Shown here one piece after another: positions 17,729 through 28,500 of a stretch of DNA of 64,000 nucleotides. The notes beneath the pieces are model-generated. The model had not been told where the DNA came from and ran no database searches. It saw nothing but the letters and a program-made list of their open reading frames with translations. This DNA comes from Saprospiraceae bacterium (lineage in GTDB: Bacteria; Bacteroidota; Bacteroidia; Chitinophagales; Saprospiraceae). The stretch covers positions 186,001 to 250,000 of the forward strand of contig JALSGS010000045.1 in the NCBI GenBank assembly GCA_026982695.1, written 5' to 3'. Made by a program: the position numbers and the translations under genes. How positions within the stretch are numbered: position 1 is the stretch's first letter; every line of letters starts with the position of its first letter.

Positions 17729-18253
17729 CTAAAACCCCCAACCTATACTCAGACCGTAGTTTAACTCTGTTTGGCCTTCGATAAAATCGGCATTCAGTGT
17801 GGGAGACACGCTCAGATGATCGAAGTGGATATCGTAGGCAGCCCCGGCACGAAAAGCAGGGATGCGGCTCCATGCCTCAGCCTCGTGAGCCCATTTGAGT
17901 TCAGGTGCCAACAATAAGTGAAAATGGCTGAACGGATGGATGAACAAAGGCAAGCCCGTAAGCAAATAGGTTTGGGGTTGAGCAAAGAGCATTTCGGCAT
18001 ATACACCTACCCCCCAGACCTCACCCAGGTGTTCTTCGTAGTCTAAGCCAATACCCGCTATAGCTCCCGTTGCCTCCTCAGCACTTAGGGAAGAGGTAAG
18101 GCTTGGCGTAACAGCTACATGATGGCGAATATGTGCATGTGCTGGTTGCTCAGCATGCAATGGGGCCTCGGATGTTTCGTGTTCGTGTTGCGCCCATGCG
18201 TTATGGCCTATTGGCACCCAGGCCACAATAAGAAGAAGCAGTGTACTTTTCAT
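17729..18253 (-). CDS. Small outer-membrane protein with His-rich N-terminus
   Basis: Start ATG at 18253 gives a signal peptide (MKSTLLLLIVAWVPIGHNAWA). The mature N-terminus is rich in histidine (QHEHETSEAPLHAEQPAHAH followed by IRHH), which suggests metal binding. The remaining ~130 residues have alternating beta strands (GAIAGIGLDYEEHLGEVWGV; GLSIGWGF at the end), like an eight-stranded outer-membrane barrel. The total is 174 residues. The metal and role are unknown. Confidence 0.65.
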   Translation of the reverse strand: MKSTLLLLIVAWVPIGHNAWAQHEHETSEAPLHAEQPAHAHIRHHVAVTPSLTSSLSAEEATGAIAGIGLDYEEHLGEVWGVGVYAEMLFAQPQTYLLTGLPLFIHPFSHFHLLLAPELKWAHEAEAWSRIPAFRAGAAYDIHFDHLSVSPTLNADFIEGQTELNYGLSIGWGF

Positions 18254-18353
18254 ACGGCTTAGAGGGTTAGAGTGAACAAATAAATTTGCCCCCAAAGCTA
18301 TTCAGTGCTTAGAGGGAGCAATGTAATTTTCATCACGTACATACTACCTACAG

Positions 18354-18389
18354 AAAAGGGGCACCACATTGTAGTGCGGTCCCCCTTTT
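18354..18389 (-). terminator. Terminator of the bacilliredoxin gene
   Basis: A long imperfect hairpin, AAAAGGGGCACCACA paired with TGTAGTGCGGTCCCCCTTTT, is flanked by A- and T-rich sequence. On the minus strand it lies just after the stop at 18415. Confidence 0.7.
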
Positions 18390-18414
18390 CATCAGCACGA
18401 ATCAACACTTGAGC

Positions 18415-18828
18415 TCAGCAATAGGTATCGTAAGCCATTTTGAGGTTGGCAGCAATTACTTCAGCGGGGCGCCCTTCGATATGGTGGCGTTCGAGGAAGT
18501 GTACCAGCTTGCCGTCTTTGAACAGGGCAATAGAGGGCGAAGAAGGTGGATAAGGCACTAAGTACTCGCGCGCACGTGCCGTAGCTTCACGATCCACACC
18601 TGCAAAGACAGTAGCCAAAGTGTCGGGTTTTTTCTCATGTTCAAGCGACATGAGTGCTCCTGGCCTTGCATTGGCTGCCGCACAACCACAAACCGAATTG
18701 ATTACGAGTAATACCGTTCCCTTATCCTTGCCCAGCACTTCATCTACCTCTTGGGGCGAAGTCAGGGCGCGGAAACCGCGATCAGTGAGCTCTTTTGCCA
18801 TAGGTGCAGTGAGTTCAGCAGGATACAT
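18415..18828 (-). CDS. BrxA/BrxB-family bacilliredoxin
   Basis: The protein belongs to the BrxA/BrxB (UPF0403) thioredoxin-like family, which in Bacillus removes bacillithiol from oxidised protein thiols. The CGC motif is visible in VINSVCGCAAANARPGAL (about 50-67), followed by TVFAGVDREATARAREY and PSSPSIALFKDGKLVHFLER. I start at ATG 18828 (MYPAELTAPMAKEL), which matches the family N-terminus. The 137-residue length is normal. Whether this organism makes bacillithiol cannot be told from the window. Confidence 0.9.
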   Translation of the reverse strand: MYPAELTAPMAKELTDRGFRALTSPQEVDEVLGKDKGTVLLVINSVCGCAAANARPGALMSLEHEKKPDTLATVFAGVDREATARAREYLVPYPPSSPSIALFKDGKLVHFLERHHIEGRPAEVIAANLKMAYDTYC

Positions 18829-19092
18829 ATCGTTGATTTTTAGGTAAATAAATGGGAAATATAGGACAAAATTACGCACGTAATTTAGTTGGTACAGTAC
18901 TTTTATATGGCAAATTATATCTCGTCAGCCAATGCCCATAGGTAGCATAACTAACTACATAGTGTGGATTTTAGTTTTTGCTTTTAGACAAAAACTCGCA
19001 GCATTCATACGGGTTAAATACTGTTAAGGTAGCCTTCAAGCCCTATCAGCAAGTACTACCTTTACTCGCATGTTCACACTTGATTACCACAC

Positions 19093-20613
19093 ATGAGCAA
19101 GAAAACTTTTTGGTTCATCATTTCGCTGATGAGTATAGCTGTGATTGGCCTTAGTGCCCTACAATGGTACTGGGTAAGCTCCGCCGTCAAGCTCAACGAA
19201 GAAGAGTTTGACAACCGAGTTATTGCAGCCCTCAACGAAGTGGCCCGTCGATTGGAATATGACGAGCAGGTAGAGGCGTTCAACTATTTGGAGAATGGCT
19301 ACTCGCGCAGTTTTCTCGAAAACGAAGTACGTCAGAAGATCGAATCAGGACAGCTGGGCAAGCTCTCATTCACGCTCAAGGTAGAGCATTTTTCCACCCC
19401 ATCTATCATCATTAACAGAGATCAGTTGCTCGATTTACTACTCGACGAAGATGCATGCAATTGCCCCAAATGCCAAGCACAACGGCAGCAGCATTTTGCC
19501 AGCCTTATTACCTACTTTAAAGGACTCGACTTCACACCTATCGTAGAACGCATTAAGTTGCCCAATCTGGACAAGTATCTACACCAAGAGCTCCAGGACA
19601 GAGGCATCGACATTGGCTTCAAGTACGGGGTATACTCCAATCGGAAGCGCAGTTTCGTCATCGCTGATGGGCACTATGTAGTAGAAGATCCCACTACTCA
19701 GCCTACTCGCCAGGGCTATAAAAACCTCTATACGTCTCCTTATCGGGTATCTCTTTTTCCAAAGGAAGGTACTCCACCGGGCCTGCTCATGGTCTACTTT
19801 CCCAATCGTAGTAGTTTTGTATGGAGTAATGTGTGGAAGCTGTTATTGGCAAGTATCGTCTTCACCCTGATCATTTTGGGCACATTTAGCTGGACGATGC
19901 ACATTGTGTTTCGCCAAAAGAAGCTTTCCGAAATGAAGAACGACTTCATCAACAACATGACACACGAGTTCAAAACTCCTATTGCTACCATTTCATTGGC
20001 TGCCGATAGCATTCTCAACCCCAAGGTGTTACAAGCCCCTGACAAAATCACGCGCTTTGCCGATATCATCAAGCAAGAAAATCAGCGCATGAACGAACAG
20101 GTGGAACGCGTGCTGCAAATGGCCAAAATTGACAGGCGCGACCTCAACCTCAAGATCGAAGAAGTGGACATGCATCGAGTCATCGAACAAGCGGTAGAAA
20201 ACATCAGCCTACAGGTACAGCAACGCGACGGCCAGATACGTACTTTGCTGCAAGCAACGCAATCCGTAATTCGCGGCGACCATACCCACCTGACCAACAT
20301 CATCCACAATTTGCTGGACAACGCCAACAAATATTCCCCCGAACGACCTGAGATTACCGTAAGCACACGCAATGTAAAGGGCTATTTAGAAGTTAAAGTA
20401 GCGGATCGAGGCATTGGCATGAGCAAAGAGGTGCGTAAGCACATCTTTGACAAGTTTTATCGTGTGCCTACAGGCAATGTACACAACGTTAAAGGATTTG
20501 GTTTAGGCCTTAGCTATGTCAAAGCCATTGTCGATGCGCACCATGGCCAAATCCATGTAAAGAGCGAGCCCGGAAAAGGCAGTACCTTTACCCTGCGTTT
20601 TCCGCAAAGCTGA
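19093..20613 (+). CDS. Sensor histidine kinase
   Basis: The 506-residue kinase has an N-terminal membrane helix (FWFIISLMSIAVIGLSALQW) and a periplasmic sensor of about 220 residues containing a CxCxxC-like patch (DACNCPKCQ). A second membrane helix (LLASIVFTLIILGTFSWTMH) is followed by HisKA with the phospho-histidine in NNMTHEFKTPIATISLAADS (about 290). The HATPase domain shows N-box HNLLDNANKYSPE, VADRGIGMSKE and GFGLGLSYVKAIVDAHHG. It resembles the RprX type found in Bacteroidota. The cognate regulator follows 63 bp downstream. Confidence 0.94.
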   Translation: MSKKTFWFIISLMSIAVIGLSALQWYWVSSAVKLNEEEFDNRVIAALNEVARRLEYDEQVEAFNYLENGYSRSFLENEVRQKIESGQLGKLSFTLKVEHFSTPSIIINRDQLLDLLLDEDACNCPKCQAQRQQHFASLITYFKGLDFTPIVERIKLPNLDKYLHQELQDRGIDIGFKYGVYSNRKRSFVIADGHYVVEDPTTQPTRQGYKNLYTSPYRVSLFPKEGTPPGLLMVYFPNRSSFVWSNVWKLLLASIVFTLIILGTFSWTMHIVFRQKKLSEMKNDFINNMTHEFKTPIATISLAADSILNPKVLQAPDKITRFADIIKQENQRMNEQVERVLQMAKIDRRDLNLKIEEVDMHRVIEQAVENISLQVQQRDGQIRTLLQATQSVIRGDHTHLTNIIHNLLDNANKYSPERPEITVSTRNVKGYLEVKVADRGIGMSKEVRKHIFDKFYRVPTGNVHNVKGFGLGLSYVKAIVDAHHGQIHVKSEPGKGSTFTLRFPQS

Positions 20614-20676
20614 AAAGGACCATACCCTTGTACTCATCGTACGATGCACAAGTAACATTTGAAAAAGATCAGAGTC

Positions 20677-21408
20677 ATGAGCCACAATCCCATAGCCCAT
20701 ATCTTGTTAGTCGAAGATGACAAAAACTTCGGCGAAGTGCTAAGCTCCTACTTGGAAATGAGCGGCTATGCCGTAAGTCTGGCCACTGATGGCCTGGAAG
20801 GGCGATCGCTCTACGAGTCGGGGCAATACGACCTGTGCATCCTGGATGTGATGATGCCCAAGCTCGATGGCTTCTCATTAGCTCGCGAGATTAGGAGTAA
20901 AGACGAGCATATTCCCATTATTTTTCTCACAGCCAAAACGCTAAAGGAAGACGTACTGGAGGGGTTTCGGCTTGGAGCTGACGACTACATCACCAAGCCG
21001 TTCAGCTCGGAGGAGTTGCTGTATCGCATTCAAGCTATTCTCAAGCGCAGCAAGCCTGCTACCGACGCACGTAAGGAGCAAAAAGAATTCACATTTGGCC
21101 AATTTCACTTTCACTACCCCACCCGTATCCTCACCTTTGACCCCGGCGGGCCTAACGAGCACAAGCGCAAGCTCTCTCCCAAAGAGGCCCAGCTATTGCG
21201 TCTTTTTGCCATTCACCTCAACGAAGTATTGCCGCGCAGCGAAGCTTTGACCAAGATCTGGGGTGAAGACAACTACTTCACTGCTCGCAGCATGGATGTA
21301 TTTGTTACTAAGCTACGCAAATACCTACGCCTCGACCCCCAGCTCGAAATTGTCAACATCCATGGCAACGGCTTTCAACTCATCGTTAAGGATAAAGTGC
21401 AGAGCTAA
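20677..21408 (+). CDS. OmpR-type response regulator
   Basis: The receiver domain (residues 1-120) has the acidic pair in HILLVEDDKNFGE, phospho-acceptor Asp in CILDVMMPKLDGFSLAREI (about 55), and FLTAKTLKEDVLEGFRLGAD then YITKPFSSEEL with the conserved Lys. The C-terminal OmpR/PhoB winged helix shows LSPKEAQLLRLFAIHLNEVL and RSMDVFVTKLRKYL. It resembles RprY. ATG at 20677 was chosen over an earlier TTG. It should act with the upstream kinase; target genes are unknown. Confidence 0.94.
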   Translation: MSHNPIAHILLVEDDKNFGEVLSSYLEMSGYAVSLATDGLEGRSLYESGQYDLCILDVMMPKLDGFSLAREIRSKDEHIPIIFLTAKTLKEDVLEGFRLGADDYITKPFSSEELLYRIQAILKRSKPATDARKEQKEFTFGQFHFHYPTRILTFDPGGPNEHKRKLSPKEAQLLRLFAIHLNEVLPRSEALTKIWGEDNYFTARSMDVFVTKLRKYLRLDPQLEIVNIHGNGFQLIVKDKVQS

Positions 21409-21461
21409 AGCATGCCCACAGGCTGGCCAATGCTACTAAATAACACAATTTTTATCACACA

Positions 21462-22682
21462 ATGCCAAACTCCACCTCAATGATAAGCAACAAACTCCAT
21501 CTCGTTTTTCTATGTATCTGGCTCTTAGGAAGCCACCTTTTGGCACAAGAGGCGGGTATTCACTTCATCCATGAACAATGGCAGACTGCCTTAGCACAGG
21601 CCAAAGCACAAGACAAGCTCATCTTTGTAGATGCCTACACCACCTGGTGTGGGCCATGCAAATGGATGGCCAAGCATACTTTTACTGATGAGGAAGTAGG
21701 CAAATTCTATAATGAGCACTTCATCAACGTCAAACTCGATATGGAAAAGGGCGAAGGGCTTGAATTTGCTGAAAAGTACGACGTGCAAGCCTACCCTACG
21801 CTGCTCTTTCTCGACAAAGATGGGCAAGTGGTACACATAGGATTGGGTAGCCGACCGCCTAAAGAGTTTATCCAATTAGGACAAATCGCACTTGACCCCG
21901 AACGACGCGTGGGCGAACTGATACGCGCTTACGAACAAGGCACACGTGATCCAGATTTCTTGCGCAAGTACGCTTTAGCAGCGCTGGACGCTGGCCTTCC
22001 CCAAGCTGCGCACGTAGCTATTGAATATCTGAACACACAAGAAGACTGGCTCACCGAAGAAAACGCTTCGCTAATCCTTCAAGCCATCCAGGCTACACGC
22101 TACGACCAACTGGCACAATCACCACTTTTTGCCTTTGTAAAGGACCATTTAGATGAGTTGAGCCAATATCAGGATCGTACAGAATTGGAAAACGTGCTAT
22201 TTTACGGAGTGCTCTTCAGTTTTCCGCGCAACAAACGCCCTGATGATGCCACCCTGGAAAAGGCTGTGGAAGCAGTACTCCCTGGCAAAGGTGCGTTCTT
22301 TGTAGCGCGTAACAGGCTCTACGATCTGATGCGCGTACAAGGGGGCAAGCACGATGAGCGCTTTATGCAAGCAGCCATAGATTTCATGCAACAATATGCC
22401 GACCAAGCCGATTGGCAGCTACTCAACACGGTAGCATGGCGCTTTTACGAACTCACCGACGATACACAACGCCTTCAGCTGGCACATCAATGGGCCAGCC
22501 GATCAGTCTCGCTCGACAAAAACTATTTCAACATGGACACTTTGGCGGCTTTGTATTATAAGCTTGGCCAAAAGGATGAAGCGGTAAAGTGTGCCCGAGA
22601 GGCCATAACCTTAGCCCAAGCTCACGGCATCGACTACGAAGGCACACAAGAGCTACTTGAAAAAATTGAATCCGAACAGTAA
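21462..22682 (+). CDS. Exported thioredoxin-fold protein with helical C-terminus
   Basis: The 406-residue protein has a signal peptide (HLVFLCIWLLGSHLLAQ), so it acts in the periplasm. A thioredoxin domain follows with the CxxC active site in VDAYTTWCGPCKWMAKHTF (Cys near 63 and 66) and the cis-proline loop YDVQAYPTLLFLDKDG. The C-terminal ~230 residues are helical, TPR-like repeats (AHQWASRSVSLDKNYFNMDT; AALYYKLGQKDEAVKCAREA). It probably reduces or isomerises disulfides of envelope proteins. It follows the response regulator by 53 bp on the same strand and may share its transcript. Confidence 0.88.
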   Translation: MPNSTSMISNKLHLVFLCIWLLGSHLLAQEAGIHFIHEQWQTALAQAKAQDKLIFVDAYTTWCGPCKWMAKHTFTDEEVGKFYNEHFINVKLDMEKGEGLEFAEKYDVQAYPTLLFLDKDGQVVHIGLGSRPPKEFIQLGQIALDPERRVGELIRAYEQGTRDPDFLRKYALAALDAGLPQAAHVAIEYLNTQEDWLTEENASLILQAIQATRYDQLAQSPLFAFVKDHLDELSQYQDRTELENVLFYGVLFSFPRNKRPDDATLEKAVEAVLPGKGAFFVARNRLYDLMRVQGGKHDERFMQAAIDFMQQYADQADWQLLNTVAWRFYELTDDTQRLQLAHQWASRSVSLDKNYFNMDTLAALYYKLGQKDEAVKCAREAITLAQAHGIDYEGTQELLEKIESEQ

Positions 22683-22704
22683 ATTAATTTGCTTAGAGAT
22701 ATGA

Positions 22705-22741
22705 GCACGGCCATGTGTGGCACATGGCCGTGCCTGCTCTT
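22705..22741 (+). terminator. Terminator-like hairpin after the thioredoxin gene
   Basis: GCACGGCCATGTG-tgg-CACATGGCCGTGC is a perfect 13-bp stem (from 22705 to 22733) followed by CTGCTCTTTG. The T-tract is short. It lies between two convergent genes. Confidence 0.65.
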
Positions 22742-22746
22742 TGTAC

Positions 22747-24525
22747 TCAGTGCAAGAGCATGACCACGCCCTTTCGCTCATCTCGCTGGCCAGTGGGTTG
22801 CGTGAAGTGCACCACATAGGTATACACGCCAGCAGGCCAAAGCCGACCGCCATCGGTAATGCCCGTCCACCCCACTTCAGGATCTTGACTGCGAAAGATA
22901 AGCTGTCCATAGCGGTCAAAGATGAGCAACTCATAGTCTTGCACATTGCCAAATACTATAACGGGTTTAAACTCTTTGTTATACCCTCTGGGGGTCAAAG
23001 CATTGGGCAAGTACAGTGTTGCAGGTTGAGTAAGACACACCATATTAGACCGCTGCGCTATGGCATATTGTGAGCCATCGGGCAAGTCGATAGACGCATG
23101 TGCCATTACGTAGTAGCATGCAGATGCTTGTTGGGGCAAGCTGGGATCGAGCAAGTCAAAATGATTGGTGAAAAGAGGGCCATAGCTGGCCAGTAAGCTC
23201 TCCTGCCCACCTACAATGCGATACAAATCGTAACCTATCAGATGGGCACCTTCGATGTAGAAGTCCGTCCACTCGAGCAAGTTTTGGTGGGCAGGTAATA
23301 CCTGACCACTCAAATAGAGATTGCGCCCAATATTAGAACGATAAGATTGGCCACACGCATCAGTGGTTTGGATTTGATAGTAATACAGCCCTGCTGTCAC
23401 TGCGCTGTCTTGCCAGGAAAGCACAGGAGGTAAAAATGCAGGTACACTTGCCGAATACACATTTTGCGCGTCAACCAGGGAAGAGTCAGTAGCTCGCCAT
23501 ATACTATAGCTCTGTATTTCACCTTCGATATCCCACTGCCAGATGAGGTCCAGTGTACTATCAGGCCGCGTATCTATCTGTGTGAGCAACAAGTAGTCTT
23601 GAGGCTGCACTACATTGGGAGCGATACATCGCTCATTAGATCGCGAGGAAAAAGGTCGATTTTTGGCGAAGGCCTCTACAAAAAAGCAATAAGTAACGCC
23701 TTGTTGTGCATTTTCAAATGCAAACTGTGTAGCATCTGGCGGCAAGGTAGCTACCAACTGGGCAGGCGCACCATTAGCACTCATCCAGACTTCCTGACGC
23801 TCGATGCCTTCGGGCCACCCTTCGTAAGGGTCCCAACTCAATTGAATGGTGCGCGTACACGAATCGGCTGTAACTTGCAGCCAGACGGTCTGATGTGGTT
23901 GGTCGAAGATACTGGTATTGCCACAGGCATCCAGTGCATTGACATAGTACACCTCTGGTGTTACAGCGGGCTGTGCGGTGGTGTCCAGCAAGCTTAATGC
24001 GCCATACACCGTATCTATGGGTACTACGCCAATGTTAGTCTGGCGATATACGATATAGCCGATGACTTCAGGAGAAGCACTGGCCTGCCAGCTCACCCAT
24101 ACGTCGTCGTTCTGTACCGATACAAAGCTGATAGGCGACACGTCGGGTGGGTCGTTGCTCACCGTATCGGACGGCGCAGGCGGCGTGCCCCCACAGTCAT
24201 AGATGCTTTGCACGTAGTAGTACCAAGTGTCATTGCCAGCAGTGGCATGAAAAAAGAATCCCTGAGTTTCGTCGTTCACTGAGCCCAACAAGAGAAACGG
24301 CCCCGAAGCCGACATGCTGCCGTATACTTCAAAGGCCACAAAAGGGCCGCAGTTGTTGGCGGGAGCCAGCCAATAGAGCGTATCCTGGCTTACGCATAGT
24401 TGCGTCACAGGTTGAATTTGAGCCATACTTATGGTGCTCCAGGCAATACTCATGGCAGCAAACATCCACAAGCGTTGGGCTTGCTGCATAAGCATGATGT
24501 GTATCGAGTAAGCTGTATGCTTCAT
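22747..24525 (-). CDS. T9SS-exported protein with gliding-motility-type C-terminal domain
   Basis: The product has an N-terminal signal region ending near STISMAQ, followed by four or five fibronectin-type-III-like repeats (VWVSWQASASPEVIGYIVYR; TIQLSWDPYEGWPEGIERQE; LIWQWDIEGEIQSYSIWRAT; LLEWTDFYIEGAHLIGYDLY). The C-terminal ~85 residues are the type-B sorting signal of the type IX secretion system: LYLPNALTPRGYNKEFKPVI, YELLIFDRYGQLIFRS, WTGITDGGRLWPAGVYTYVV, ending KGVVMLLH. It should be secreted across the outer membrane by T9SS. ATG at 24525 overlaps the stop of the upstream lipoprotein gene (ATGA), so the two are coupled. Confidence 0.92.
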   Translation of the reverse strand: MKHTAYSIHIMLMQQAQRLWMFAAMSIAWSTISMAQIQPVTQLCVSQDTLYWLAPANNCGPFVAFEVYGSMSASGPFLLLGSVNDETQGFFFHATAGNDTWYYYVQSIYDCGGTPPAPSDTVSNDPPDVSPISFVSVQNDDVWVSWQASASPEVIGYIVYRQTNIGVVPIDTVYGALSLLDTTAQPAVTPEVYYVNALDACGNTSIFDQPHQTVWLQVTADSCTRTIQLSWDPYEGWPEGIERQEVWMSANGAPAQLVATLPPDATQFAFENAQQGVTYCFFVEAFAKNRPFSSRSNERCIAPNVVQPQDYLLLTQIDTRPDSTLDLIWQWDIEGEIQSYSIWRATDSSLVDAQNVYSASVPAFLPPVLSWQDSAVTAGLYYYQIQTTDACGQSYRSNIGRNLYLSGQVLPAHQNLLEWTDFYIEGAHLIGYDLYRIVGGQESLLASYGPLFTNHFDLLDPSLPQQASACYYVMAHASIDLPDGSQYAIAQRSNMVCLTQPATLYLPNALTPRGYNKEFKPVIVFGNVQDYELLIFDRYGQLIFRSQDPEVGWTGITDGGRLWPAGVYTYVVHFTQPTGQRDERKGVVMLLH

Positions 24526-25259
24526 TGAGGCAAAATTTGCGTGCGTCCGAGTTGTTTCCAAAGCCACGTTTCGGGCAAAATATCTTCAAGTCGGTATTCA
24601 ATTGTGAGTGATTCATCTACCTCTTTGCGGAAATAGACCATGCCCAAGTGACGGGCATATATTTCTTCGCCCGGATATTCATACTCCAAATGGCCTTCGC
24701 GCTCGTTGTCGATCAACTCTCGAACGGCAAAACGCACCGCATCGTATGTTTTTCCCTGAAAGACCCAAGTCGTATCGCCGGCAAATTGGCGGTTGCGCAC
24801 CAAGGTTATTGTACTCACTGTATCAAAAGGCAAACGCCATGACATGCGCGTGAGCAATACGCCAGGTTGAGGCCCTACCTCAAAGGGAAATACATTGCCA
24901 TAGAGTACTTCTACGGGCACCTCGATCAGGCAGCCGCTACTATCGCGCTCGAACAGGCGGCTTTCCACCAGCTTGATGCCATTGCGCACCACGCGCTCTT
25001 TGTTGATCTGAAACAGCTGAAAAGCATAGTCGAAATAAGCGCGCACGAACCAACAGTTATTCTGGCTATCTCTTTCAGCTTTGTAATAATAGAGAAAAGG
25101 CGGTTGTAGCGTGTCATGTACTGGCAGCCAGACGTATACTTTACCCACATGGCTCAGATCCTCAATGGGGAAAAAATAGGGGCGCAAATTGCGTTTGTCT
25201 TGCTGGCATGCTACTAGCCCCACCAGTGCCCAAAACACGAGAAAAAGGTTGCGATTCAT
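24522..25259 (-). CDS. Lipoprotein, unknown
   Basis: The 245-residue product carries a lipoprotein signal (MNRNLFLVFWALVGLVAC, Cys 18). The rest is soluble and mostly beta, with motifs such as GKVYVWLPVHDTLQPPFLYY and HLEYEYPGEEIYARHLGMVY. No family is recognised. Its stop overlaps the start of the T9SS cargo gene, so the two are translated together and may work together at the cell surface. Confidence 0.8.
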   Translation of the reverse strand: MNRNLFLVFWALVGLVACQQDKRNLRPYFFPIEDLSHVGKVYVWLPVHDTLQPPFLYYYKAERDSQNNCWFVRAYFDYAFQLFQINKERVVRNGIKLVESRLFERDSSGCLIEVPVEVLYGNVFPFEVGPQPGVLLTRMSWRLPFDTVSTITLVRNRQFAGDTTWVFQGKTYDAVRFAVRELIDNEREGHLEYEYPGEEIYARHLGMVYFRKEVDESLTIEYRLEDILPETWLWKQLGRTQILPQ

Positions 25260-25466
25260 AAGGTGTGTTTGTACAACTCTACTTAGGGCAAGTTGTTACT
25301 GTTTGGAGTCGTTTGTTGGCAGTTCATACCATTCAGTACAACAGCAGGTGGTGAAAAAACACTATAAAATGCAAACGCCAAAATTCCGATGCATAGCACA
25401 AGGCAAAAGTGAATGATTTTTGCCGAGCAAACAAAGACTTCCTCAATAGGCCGAGCAAATATATTC

Positions 25467-25474
25467 TATCTTTG
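25467..25474 (+). promoter_or_regulatory. Predicted -7 box of secA
   Basis: TATCTTTG matches TAnnTTTG. It lies 89 bp before the secA ATG, implying a leader of about 80 nt. No TTG lies at the usual distance. The 25260-25562 gap holds nothing else recognisable. Confidence 0.5.
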
Positions 25475-25562
25475 CCTGCCCAATTATCTCACTGAAAAGC
25501 CACCTTTAAGAGGTAACCTCAACACACTGCCTTTCAACAAATAGCGATAAAAAGAACTTCCC

Positions 25563-28500
25563 ATGTTTGGAATACTAAAAAAACTTTTCCCTTCTAAGCA
25601 CGAGCGTGACATCAAACGGATGTTACCTGTAGTAGATCAGATCAATGAGCATTTCGAAGCCTACCAGATGCTTTCCCACGACGAGCTGCGCCAAAAAACT
25701 GCAGAGTTTCGCCAACGCATTGCCGATTATCTGTCGGACATAGACGCCGAAATTGCACAGCTGGAGACACAAGCCAGCCAAGAAGAGGACGTCTATGAAA
25801 AAGAAGAGCTGTTTAAAGAAGTGGACAAGCTACGCGAAACCCGCGATGAACAGCTCGAAGAAGTGCTCAACGACATCTTACCCGAAGCCTTCGCCTTGGT
25901 CAAAGAAACTGCCCGGCGCTTTAAGGAAAATGAAACCCTTACCGTCACTGCTACTGAGCACGATCGCCAGTTAGCTGCTAAAGGCAAAGGCTACGTGCGC
26001 ATCGAAGGCGATAAAGCCATTTGGAAAAACACTTGGCAGGCAGGTGGATCGCCCATCAAGTGGGATATGGTACACTACGACGTACAGCTCATTGGTGGCA
26101 TTGTGCTACACGAAGGCAAAATTGCCGAAATGGCCACAGGAGAAGGTAAAACGCTGGTAGCTACGCTGCCGGCCTATCTCAACGGTCTGGCTGGCGAAGG
26201 AGTGCACATCGTGACTGTCAACGACTATCTAGCCAAACGCGACCAGGAATGGGTAGGCCCCATCTACGAATTTCTGTTGCTCACAGTAGACTGCATCGAC
26301 AAGTACCGACCACACAGCGAAGAGCGCAAAGCAGCCTATCGCTGCGACATCACTTATGGCACCAACAACGAGTTTGGCTTCGACTACTTGCGCGACAACA
26401 TGGTGCGCTCACTCGACGAAATCGTACAGCGCAAACACCATTATGCCATCGTCGATGAGGTGGACAGCGTACTGATCGACGACGCGCGCACGCCGCTGAT
26501 CATTTCGGGCCCCGTGGAAGCAGGGGCCGAAGAAGAAGAATACAAGCTGCTCAAGCCCCATGTAGAACGCCTAGTCAATGCACAGCGCAAATTGGTCACC
26601 CAATACTTGGCCGAAGCGCGCCAACTCTTTAAGGAAGGTAAAACAGGCTATCAGGAAGGTGAAGCAGGGCTTGCCCTGCTACGTGCCTATCGAGCTTTGC
26701 CCAAATACCGTCCACTCATCAAGTTTTTGAGTGAGGAGGGCGTTAAGGTCATGCTGCAAAAAGCCGAAAACTTCTATATGCAGGAGCAGTCTAAGCACAT
26801 GCACATCGTAGATGAACCTCTGTTCTTCACTATTGATGAGAAAAACCGCAGTGTAGAGCTCACAGATCGCGGTGCAGAGTTTTTGGCCAAATACGCTGAA
26901 GACCCCAACTTCTTCGTCGTGCCCGATTTGGCCAGTCGCATGGTCGAAATCGATAACGATCCAGCACTTTCGGAAGCTGAAAAAGCCGAAGCTCGCGCCC
27001 GCCTTTCACAAGACTATTCGCTCAAGGCACGGCGCTTACACGCTGTACACCAATTGCTGAAAGCCTATACTCTCTTTGAGCGAGATGAAGATTATGTGGT
27101 GATCGATGGCCAGGTAAAGATCGTCGATGAGCAGACAGGCCGTCTGATGGAAGGGCGCCGCTACTCCGATGGCTTGCACCAAGCACTTGAAGCCAAAGAA
27201 AACGTCAAGGTGGGCGAAATCACACAGACCTACGCGACCGTCACCTTACAGAACTACTTCCGCATGTATCACAAGCTGGCCGGCATGACAGGTACAGCCG
27301 AAACGGAAGCAGGCGAGTTTTGGGAGATTTACAAACTCGACGTAGTAGTCATTCCCACTAATAAGCCGGTGATTCGAAAAGATCACGAAGACCTGGTCTT
27401 TAAGACCGCCCGTGAAAAATTCAATGCTGTTATTGACGAGATCGAGAAGTTGCGCAATGCCGGACGCCCCGTACTAGTAGGTACAACCTCTGTAGATATA
27501 TCGGAAAAGCTTAGCCGCATGCTCAAGCTACGAGGCATACCACACAACGTACTCAACGCCAAGCACCACCAACGCGAAGCGGAAATCGTAGCTGAAGCCG
27601 GCAAGCCTGGCAAGGTCACCATTGCCACTAACATGGCCGGACGGGGTACCGACATTAAAATCACAGAAGAGGTGCGACAGGCTGGGGGCTTGGCCATCAT
27701 TGGCACAGAGCGCCACGAGTCACGCCGCGTAGACCGGCAGCTACGTGGTCGGGCAGGCCGTCAGGGCGATCCTGGATCCTCGCAGTTTTACGTATCGCTT
27801 GAAGACAACCTCATGCGTTTATTTCAGTCAGAGCGCATCGCCAAACTGATGGATCGCATGGGACACAAAGAAGGAGAGGTCATTCAGCATCCGATGGTCA
27901 CCAAGTCGATCGAGCGGGCACAAAAAAAGGTAGAAGAAAACAACTTCGGCATCCGCAAGCGGCTACTCGAATACGATGATGTGATGAACATCCAGCGAGA
28001 GGCCATCTACAAGAAGCGGCGCAACGCGCTGTCGGGTGAGCGCCTCGCCGTCGATCTCAACAACATGTTTCTGGGACTTATCGACGCATTAGTAGCCCCA
28101 TGGAAAGAAGCCGAAGACTACCAAGGCTTCGTACAACACACGTTAGCTACCATTGGTATAGAACCCCAGATCGACGAGCAGACTTTCCGCGAACGCAGCA
28201 CTGACGAGCTGGTCGAGATGTTGTACGGACAAGTCAAGGCAGCCTATCAGCAAAAGGCCGCACAGGTTACCGAAGTGCTGATGCCTTTTATCCGCGACGT
28301 ACACGAAAAGCAAGGCCACCGCTACAAACGCATCGCCATTCCCTTTACTAATGGCTCACGTCACCTACCCATCTCTGCGGATATCGAAGAGGCCGTGCGC
28401 ACCAACGGCAAATCGCTCATGCGCGACATCGAAAAAGCAGTGACGCTGGCCGTCATCGATGAAAAGTGGAAAGAGCATTTGCGCGCCATGGACGAGCTCA

